Source of the DNA: Dromaius novaehollandiae
Taxonomy: Eukaryota; Chordata; Aves; Casuariiformes; Dromaiidae
Direction: 5' to 3'
Assembly: GCF_036370855.1 (NCBI RefSeq)
Contig: NC_088098.1
Coordinates: 40,737,981-40,801,980, forward strand
Length of the DNA: 64,000 nucleotides
The first letter of the stretch is position 1. Every line of letters starts with the position of its first letter. This document shows positions 56,601-64,000 of this stretch, one piece after another. A program made the position numbers and the translations under genes. The notes below the pieces were generated by a model. That model had not been told where the DNA came from and made no database searches. It worked only from the letters and a program-made list of their open reading frames with translations.

Positions 56601-58825
56601 TAATATTAAAGTCAATCAAGCCTGTTTTCCTTACTAGAAAAATGCATTATTCTCAGGTAAATGGGCTTTGGGGACCAACTGTGTTCCAGAAGAGGATTCA
56701 ATAGGAAATTAGTGTCATAGCAGAGATGTTGTGCCTTAAAAATAATGCACAGGCAAAAAACTGCTTTGCTGAGGAGGCCTGGCTCAGAGTAACTGAGTAC
56801 AGGTAACAAAAATTGGTGTTTTTGTCTAGTGGTAAGGAACTGCTCTGGATAACGATGGGCCATTGGGACTAAGAATAATTTTTGGCTTTGAAATGGGGAC
56901 CCTTCCAGCTTGTGATCTGGTTAAGTCAATTCCAGATGGATTTTTTTTTGCCACAAAAAAGGCAAAATCTGCTACTTGGATGCACCAGACAAAGTGTTTC
57001 CAGTCGAAAAAGGGAAGTATTTATGTCATTGTATAAAGCACTGGTGAGACTTAATCTGAAACATTTATTGTACGGTTCTGTTCACTTTGAGATCCATTAG
57101 TTCAAACTGCAAACACTCTCCAAACATGGAGAATGACTAGCAGGGGGAGTGAAAAGTCTCTTACAAGTGAGGGCTTAAAGAGTTTGTTTTGCTAGTCATG
57201 CAGCTGAAGGCTGGCGTATACGTGTGTGGGGAGCATGCAAGGGTAACTGCTTTCTTGTAAATATGTCAGAGAGGGACCAAATAAAAACACAGGATAAGAG
57301 CTGTTTAAGCAAAAGGACAGTGCTATATAAAACAACAGGATATAAAATGGCCATGAATAAATGTAGAGGGGAAATATCTAGCTACCCAGCACTTCACCCT
57401 GGTAAAATTCCCAATCAGATTAGTGGGGGCAAAAACCCCAAAATGCTTTTCCAAGGGAATTTGATCCGTTCTCGGAAGGGACAGTGAGACGTGACAAACT
57501 GCAGTAGCAGAGGGCTGGAGTGGATCCAGGAGTTCCCTGTAGCCCCATGTTCCCCCATGCTTAAGCGAGGCAGGAAGCAGATCTGGCAGACGGAAGCTCA
57601 TCCCAAACAAAAGAGGAAACAAATGGGATTTTGAAGCATTCCAGGGAGGACACAAAATCCATCAAAGCCGAAGTGCTGCAGTCTGTCAATAGAGATGTGG
57701 CGCAGAGTACGAGTTAGGGGGCGAGAGGAGGGAAAAAGGAAGGCTAGTGCATCCCCAAGCTGCCCAGCTATGTAGGTAAGCAAAATGGAAAGGGCAAGTA
57801 TGTTCAGCCCCTCACTCTTCATCCTAAATATGAAAGCAAAACCTCCCCCACCACCCCCGGAGCCCAGCGTGTTCGTTCGCACTGGCCACACGGAGCGCAA
57901 TGGCAGGACGATGACTCTCCTGTGCAGCTCTACTCTTCCCGGTCCCTCGGTCTGCTGTGTCCCCCATGCTGGGGGCACTTGGCCCCATGCTGCCCCCCAC
58001 CCCAGGATGCCACTGCCCCATGTGGTGCCCTCGGCCCTGTTGGCTGAAGCTCAGCCCTGGTGCTGGTTACTGCTGCGTATTCAAGTAACTCAATTCCTGC
58101 CCCAAAGCGGCTGCAAAGCCTCGAGCTTGTACCGGCGCCATTGCAGAGCGTTGACCTCTGGGTTTTGCCTTTCTGTTTCTCTGATAGATTGGCGCTGCCT
58201 CTCCTCGGTCTCGCCTTCGTGAGGGCTTTACCTGGAGTCCTCCACCAGGTCAGTACCGCGGCCCTGGCCCCGGCCCCAGGGAGGGGCAGCCTTCCCAAAA
58301 ACACCGTCCTTGGGTCGGCTCGCCCCCATCCCGCGCGTTGTGGGAGTCCCGATAACACTCATCTCCCCTACAAAACCCAGCACTGTCTCCTTTCGTCATT
58401 GCGATCTCTTCCTCCGACCTGTTAAATCACGAAAAACCATTAAAATGCACTTTTTGAACAGCGACTTAGAACTGGATCTGAACAGCTAACTAAATCATTT
58501 TGGGGGGGGGGGGGGAGTTTATTTCCGCTGCAATTTTTTCCCTTGAGGGGCTTTTTGGGGGCTTGGCAGAGGATATAAGTAGGTGTGCGAGTGCCTAAGG
58601 GGTCGCACGAAGGGCCAGCAGTGCCTCGGGGCGGGAGAGCATGCGGCAGTTTCTAAAAGATTCTAGGCCCTGTGCAAACGCTTTAGGCGAGTTAAAGCAG
58701 TTACTTTACAGGAGTTACCGAAAGGTTCACTGCATATGAGTGAACTCTAGTATCCTCACTGGAGTATATATGTATCTCCTTGTCTAGGTGCTTGCTGTTG
58801 TTGTCCCTCCCCCCCGGGAATGAAA

Positions 58826-58867
<42 letters not shown>

Positions 58868-61800
58868 ATGTGTGTGTGTGTGTATATATATATACATATA
58901 TATATATGTGTGTGTGTGTGTATGTATGTGTGTGTGTGTGTATATATATACACATATATATATATAAAAATTTGATAGCTCACAAATTCTATCAAAAGAA
59001 AAAGTTTTTTTTCTGCCTCGTCCGTGTTTTCAGAGCATCAGCGTATATTGGGAAAGCCATTTTTAAATGGAAAATGTTCAAAACTAGGCTTGAAAAGGGG
59101 TTTTCACAGTGAAGGTTGATGCTCTGAATCAGTGCTCACTTCTGTGTGTGCTCTACTGTAAAAGTCCAGTTTTATTCCCATTTATGCCACTAGCAGCTTT
59201 ATTGCGGGTTCACTGTGAGTTGAAGGGCCTGCTTACTTTGTTTACTTCCTTCTTTTTACAATGCTTTTTAATCTCCATTAGATTGTAGGTGGTTGTATCA
59301 AGGGATTTAATTTTGCCCCGAGAGGGAAAGGAACTACCTGCAAAACCTGCTAAAATTTTGGTCTGTGGCTCCCTTTGTCCTTCTCATTTGGGGAGCTGCG
59401 ACTTAGAGCCGTCTTAGTGGATATGGTTAGCAGATGACAGGGAGGTCTTAGCTTCTGAACAGAATATAAAACCATTTAATGAAACGGCTTTTAGAAACAA
59501 TCACTAATGTAAAACAAGCCATTCCCATGGAATCTTAAGTCTCTGGCTCTGGTCACCCCTGAAGCAGAAATGACCTTTTAACTGACTTTTTTTTTTAGCA
59601 TGCAGAGAAGGTTATTTATAACTGGTTTTGACTTTGTAAATTATGTATTCTAGACTGTTCATAAGCATTACAGCAAAGGGTACATTAAGCTTAGGAGGGA
59701 GGAGCTGAACATATATATATATACGTATTTTTTATATATATACATATTATATGTATAAATTGTACTGAATTTGGTCAATTAGAGTAATATGCATCCTGTG
59801 TATTTCTAGATCAAGAGGACTGGGATTTGGTTTCTTTACATGGGAACGTGACCTTTTGTTTGCTGGGAGGAGGTTGACCTTTTGCTCCTTTGTTAGTTTA
59901 CAAGTCTCAAACCCAGAGAGAGAACCTCGGTTCTCTTTTAACCAAGGAACACAAAGTATAAAATCAAGTAAATGTTGGAAACTGAAGATTGCTGTTGGTT
60001 ACTTTTCTTTGCTAATATAGCTGCTTATGATTTAACAATAAGTTGATATAATCTGAATCTCTCGGGCCGTTTGCAAAATACTCTACCTACTAAAAGGCTA
60101 CTATATTGCTTTTTCAGGTTCTTGTCCTCAGGAGTGTCTTAATGGAGCAGTCTGTACAGAGGCAGGTGAATGTGATTGTCAGATATTTCAGGCTCGAGGA
60201 AACAGGTGCCAAATTGGTAAGTTTTTGGCCAAAAGAATGAAGTTTCAAGTTCAGTTGAGATTTAAGGTGCAGCTTGTAAAAATAGTATGGCTCATAGCAC
60301 ACTTATAGTTGGACTGTCATTCAAGTAGTAGCAAAGAGGATTAAAACCATATATCTTATGGAAACTTACAAAGCATCATCAGATATGTCTATGTTTTAGC
60401 ATTTGGGTTCTAATGATACATAGATACCATACCAGACAGAATACTATCTGGTATATCATCTGTTGACCAGACTTTTCTTATTTAACTGCATAACCAAAAA
60501 GCCACTGCATTTTTCCATCAGTGACTTACTGCAGATAAAATGATCAGCTGTTCCAAAGCACCACTTTCTGGAATCTGCTGTGTAGGGATCAGCAAGAATC
60601 ATGGTCCAGCATCTTCTGTAAATCTAAACCCTTTGCCTCTACTTATAATTAAAATGCACCACTGAAACAAATTCAAAACTTAATGATGATCTCATATGTT
60701 TAAAACTGCACCCTAAAGATTAAAAAAAGAAAATTACTGATTTTATTTGAAGGCAAAGAAATGAGATTCTTTTGTGCTTTCTGTACATTTCCTCTATAAG
60801 CTCTTACTTCCTTTAAAAGCTCTTACTTTTGTACATGCCTGTGAAACTTGTCAATTTTTGACTTGCATGCTTGTTGTAAATTCTGTGTTTTCTCCAGTAC
60901 CTAATAGTGGTAAGGACCGAGACGGGATTTGCAAATCATGGGGACAGTATCACTTTGAAACATTTGATGGCATCTACTACTACTTCCCGGGAAATTGCTC
61001 CTACATTTTTGCAAAAGACTGCAGTACTCCAGAACCCCAGTACACTGTTTGGGTAGGTATATGAGCATGCATTAGAAATAAAACATTTGGTATTCCTGTA
61101 TTATAGGACTTGCATTTCATCATTAGTAAAATAAGTAGACAATAAATGGATTAAAGTGGTGCTTTATTTACTTGGATTTAAAAATGTGCTGCTGGAAAAT
61201 GTCTAAGCATATGTGCAGTAACTCAAAGCACTGATGAAATGATAATTAATCAACAGAGTCAGTATAGTAAAAATAGTATTTCTTACTCCCTCTGTCCTAA
61301 AAAGGATCTCTGATCTCTCCTTTCTGGGAAATCCTGTGTAGGCAAAAAAGGTCCTAAAACAGACCATGGAAACACAATAAATTTTAGTTGTCAGATTGTA
61401 GAAATAAGTGAGCTCTTGAATAGAGTGCAAGCAGCAGTCATGGGCCTGATAGTTTGGCACCCAAGCATACTAGCCCGCTATTCACCGTTGTCAGCATGCT
61501 AGATGGGGGGCTACTTCAGCTGGCCAGCGGAAAACTCAATCCCTTCTGGGAATTTGGGTTCTAATTTTGGATTTCTTCTGTGTTATGCTGAGCAGATTAA
61601 CAGCTCAAAAGCCTTCATCTTGACCTATGGATGGAAGGCATTCTTTTTAATAATTTCCTCAAATTGCTGGATATCCATGGTCAATGACTTTGGGATCAGG
61701 GAGCATTCAAATCTATACCTTTTTTGTAGGGAGATGCCCTAATTACCAGGCCATTGGTTACTGTGGGGAGAGGATATTAGCTAATTACATTGAATCCTGG

Positions 61801-64000
61801 CCACAGTGTAAAAAATAGTGTTGATTAGGCAGAAGAGGGATCAAGAGGAGTCCTAATTCTAGACACCATTGGTTACTCGTCAGAAGGGCAAATGGAGATC
61901 TAGATTCTGATTCTGTTCTGAAGACTATTTTTTTATATTTATAAACAGATGATGATCTCACCCCCAAAAATAGCTTCTAGTGAAGGTTAATCTGATAGAA
62001 CTGCCATTTCTACTCACTCAGTTTATGGACAGATGCTGTTACATCTGCCTTCCATCATCTTATTTTAATTCATTGGATTCTGTGTACAGCTATGGTCTTT
62101 TATAAGTTTTCAGAAAATGCTATAGCAAAACTCAGGATCATATATAAATCTAGAATCAGTATTTCAGTGGATTCCACTTGTCTTAAGAGAGAAATTGCCA
62201 TTCAATTGCTGGAAAAGATGTTATGCTTTGTTAAAAAGTGAAAATGTTTATTCAGAAAGATTATGGGTAATGATGAAGCACTGCCAATCAACTGCAAACA
62301 TCTAATGTAATTTCACTAACACAAGAAGAAACATTACAAGCTGGGCGATAGAAAGCCAAGAATCTTGCCAAATTCTCACGTTATGGCCTTTCTCGTTTTA
62401 ATAATCCACTTCTCTGGAGAAGAAGGAAATATTAGAATTATTTTGCTTTTCCTTGATTGTATTTCCGGTTTAGGCCAGGTTAACGTAAAAACGTTCTGTC
62501 AAGACTAGTAATGTTTATTACGTCTTTAATTATGATTTTCTTTATACATGTAAAACTGCTAATGCTTTTACTGGTATGGCTTATTTTGCTCAGAGACACT
62601 AACGTTTTTTTCTTCCCAGAGTTAACTGTCTATCTTAAGAAGATTAGTTAGTGTATGTGTTAGCCCTGTGTGTTTACCAGCAGATCTTTCCTGTGAAAAC
62701 CATGGTTGTAGTTACTTTTACAGCCTCCATTACTGTGTTAGCAAAATGTTTCAGAATTACTAATCTGTTTATCTTAACAGTGCTGTCATGTAAACTGGTA
62801 ACACCACTCTCAGAGAAAGCTGAGGCACAGAGACACAGGAGTCATGTTCAAGTTATCTAAATTTCCGTCTACGTCTTAATTTTGGCAATGCTACGTATCT
62901 AAGATTCACAGCTTATTCTTACATGTTCTCAATGGCAGCTAAAACAAATCAGTGCATATGCTTAGAAGCATTGTAGTCTAGGGAGCTGCATAGGTTTGGG
63001 TGTCTCAGCTCCACTGAGATTAGTGGAGAGTCCTCAAAATTTTGCCTGAGCCCCTGGAGGTGTGTACTCAAAACTCAGTCTACTGTGATTTTAATTCAAA
63101 ATTGTGTAATCATCTATTAGAGCATATGCACAGAAAATGGGAGACCTAAATTCTTATCTTCAGTCAAAGTACATTTGAACCCACAGCTTTCATGTCCTGA
63201 GAGCATGCCCTGGCCAGCAAAAGCTGTATGGTCTTTGGGGACAAGGACGGTCCCTCACTGTCTTGCTGGTGCTGTGCTGTGCTACAGGCTTAGAGAGGAA
63301 AAGAAGTCAGACTTTAAGGGTAGCATTCTTTTGGTCAAAATATAAAAAGGAGGAGTCCTGGCTTAGCATATCTGTTCCAAGGTGTGATTATATATATATA
63401 TATTTTTTTGAGAGAGATCTACTTGATTGCCATAAAACTGTAGATATGCTGCTGTTAGTGAGATAGGAGTTTCCTAGCTTTCATTTCTGAAAGTATTCAT
63501 CTGAGGTATGTTCAGCACCTCTCCCTGGTAGTAGGTAGTCATGGAAGTCATGTACTGCCAGTCTGTGTGAGACTCTCAGTTTTGAATATCTGTCTTCTGC
63601 TGAGTGAGACTTGTGTTTGTGTTTATTTGTAAAGCTCTTTGGAATCTTCAGTGATTGGTGTGTATAATTATAAATGAAAATGGTGTGAAATTATTAAGAA
63701 CAAACATTTATTGTTACTGTGTATATATTTTTTCCTCTCTAAGGTTCATAACAGTCCTCACTGTTATGGTTCAGTATATTCTTGTCTGAGGTCAGTCAGC
63801 TTATTTTTTTCAAACCAAGAAGAAATAATAATTTCAGGACATGAAGTAAGAAAGGAAGGAACTAGGTAAGTGTTCTAATAGTGTTTTTTAACATGTTATT
63901 GCAGAAAGATAGTATGGAGTTTGGGAAATCAATGCTTTTTATACCAGCTAGAGAAAATAATTTGATGTATTTTTATTGATTCCTGGGTGTTCTATATTGG
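53591..64000 (+). CDS. OTOGL: otogelin-like protein, 5' part (signal peptide, EGF-like, start of first VWD)
   Basis: OTOGL is a large secreted, mucin-related glycoprotein of the acellular membranes of the inner ear; human mutations cause deafness (DFNB84B). Seven exons are called: 53,591-53,669, 54,636-54,675, 55,811-55,859, 58,188-58,248, 60,118-60,216, 60,898-61,052 and 63,744-63,865 (605 bases). All introns have GT-AG ends and phases match across every junction. Residues 1-26 are a signal peptide ([14 protein letters not shown], then a hydrophobic core). Residues 47-50 (RQKR) form a furin-like site. Residues 79-107 are an EGF-like domain with six Cys (C79, C83, C89, C95, C97, C107). From C121 a VWD domain opens with [14 protein letters not shown] and runs on as [10 protein letters not shown] and [18 protein letters not shown]. 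The gene continues beyond the window; the full protein in other vertebrates exceeds 2,000 residues. The paralogue OTOG is the main alternative. The two smallest exons are the least certain. Confidence 0.85.
55150..55215 (+). repeat. ancient CR1-like repeat remnant in OTOGL intron
   Basis: The phrase 'cctgatcccattgaatt' then 'aaatgggaactatgcc', 'atcaatttcaatt' matches the same old amniote CR1-like pattern seen at 12,045-12,145. It is short and highly diverged. Confidence 0.4.
55335..55352 (+). repeat. poly-A tract (18 A) in OTOGL intron
   Basis: A homopolymer run in the second OTOGL intron. No retroelement body was recognised next to it. Confidence 0.9.
55464..55499 (+). repeat. imperfect (TATG)n microsatellite
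   Basis: A tetranucleotide ATGT/TATG array with a few interruptions, in the second OTOGL intron. Confidence 0.75.
58502..58515 (+). repeat. poly-G tract
   Basis: A run of about 14 G in the fourth OTOGL intron, with another G5 run about 40 bases on. It is a potential G-quadruplex on the sense strand and a likely place for length polymorphism or sequencing error. Confidence 0.85.
58824..58970 (+). repeat. compound (TA)n(TG)n microsatellite with higher-order structure
   Basis: Alternating TA and TG blocks fill about 147 bases of the fourth OTOGL intron. A module of TG run, TATG interruption, TG run, TA run and CATATA occurs twice, so the array looks duplicated as a block. The alternating purine-pyrimidine sequence could adopt Z-DNA or cruciform structures. 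The open frames here encode only repetitive Tyr/Ile/Cys/Val or Thr/His strings and are not genes. Confidence 0.9.
59710..59760 (+). repeat. AT-rich simple repeat
   Basis: (AT)n blocks with partial inverted symmetry (ATATATATATACGTA and TATATATATAC) in the fourth OTOGL intron. Confidence 0.7.
61545..61800 (+). repeat. possible ancient CR1/L3-like repeat in OTOGL intron
   Basis: Phrases such as 'aatttgggttctaattttgg' and 'gatgccctaattaccaggcc' followed by 'attggttactgtgggg' recall old amniote LINE 3' regions. The copy is badly decayed, and no alignment was possible. Confidence 0.35.
63490..63690 (+). repeat. possible ancient CR1/L3-like 3' end in OTOGL intron
   Basis: The block 'gttcagcacctctccc' and, further on, 'gtaaagctctttggaatc' with 'tataattataaatg' resemble the conserved 3' tail of old CR1/L3 elements ('taaagcgctttgagatcc ... 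ctatataaatg'). It lies shortly upstream of the last OTOGL exon in the window. Confidence 0.4.

Noticed and set aside
58701-59112. Open frames across the TA/TG array
   Set aside because: They encode only dinucleotide-repeat peptides and lie within an OTOGL intron.
53591-64000. Alternative identity OTOG, a gel-forming mucin or SCO-spondin
   Set aside because: The order signal peptide, short linker, single EGF-like domain, VWD and the wording of the VWD start fit otogelin-like best. OTOG remains possible because the two are close paralogues and only the first 200 residues are visible.

Overview
The window looks like part of a bird chromosome. A 5'-truncated CR1 LINE with the typical avian CR1 3' end lies at about 38.85-41.11 kb. 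Both recognisable genes have vertebrate exon-intron structure, and the sequence is AT-rich intergenic DNA broken by one strong CpG island. Species cannot be told from this sequence.

Layout. From 1 to about 38.8 kb I recognise no protein-coding gene. This stretch holds remnants of very old CR1-like repeats, short microsatellites, a few GC-rich patches (about 10.6, 17.1-17.7, 21.6-22.1, 27.4-30.5 kb) and two weak non-coding exon candidates. From 38.85 to 41.11 kb is the minus-strand CR1 copy, whose broken ORF2 has lost a catalytic Asp of the reverse transcriptase. From about 42.8 to 44.2 kb is a CpG island. It contains the promoter, a probable 5'UTR exon and the first coding exon of RPS16, the gene for 40S ribosomal protein S16, on the plus strand. 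All five RPS16 coding exons (43,771-47,216) assemble in frame into an intact 146-residue protein, followed by a polyadenylation signal. From 47.3 to 53.6 kb is intergenic DNA without a recognisable gene. From 53,591 to the end of the window is the 5' part of a large plus-strand gene that I identify as OTOGL (otogelin-like). Seven phase-compatible coding exons give about 201 residues: signal peptide, a short linker with a furin-like site, a six-cysteine EGF-like domain and the start of the first VWD domain. The gene continues past 64,000.

The two genes are not functionally linked. RPS16 is a housekeeping ribosomal gene; OTOGL encodes a secreted inner-ear matrix glycoprotein. Their adjacency is the main genomic oddity, because the human orthologues lie on different chromosomes (19q13 and 12q21). 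A second point of interest is a three-copy 28-bp tandem repeat just before the exon 2 acceptor of RPS16, each copy carrying a branch-point-like CTAAT. I found no CRISPR, operon, tRNA, rRNA or convincing small RNA gene, and no clear sign of a new biological system. Several short reading frames of protein-like composition are listed as leads only.
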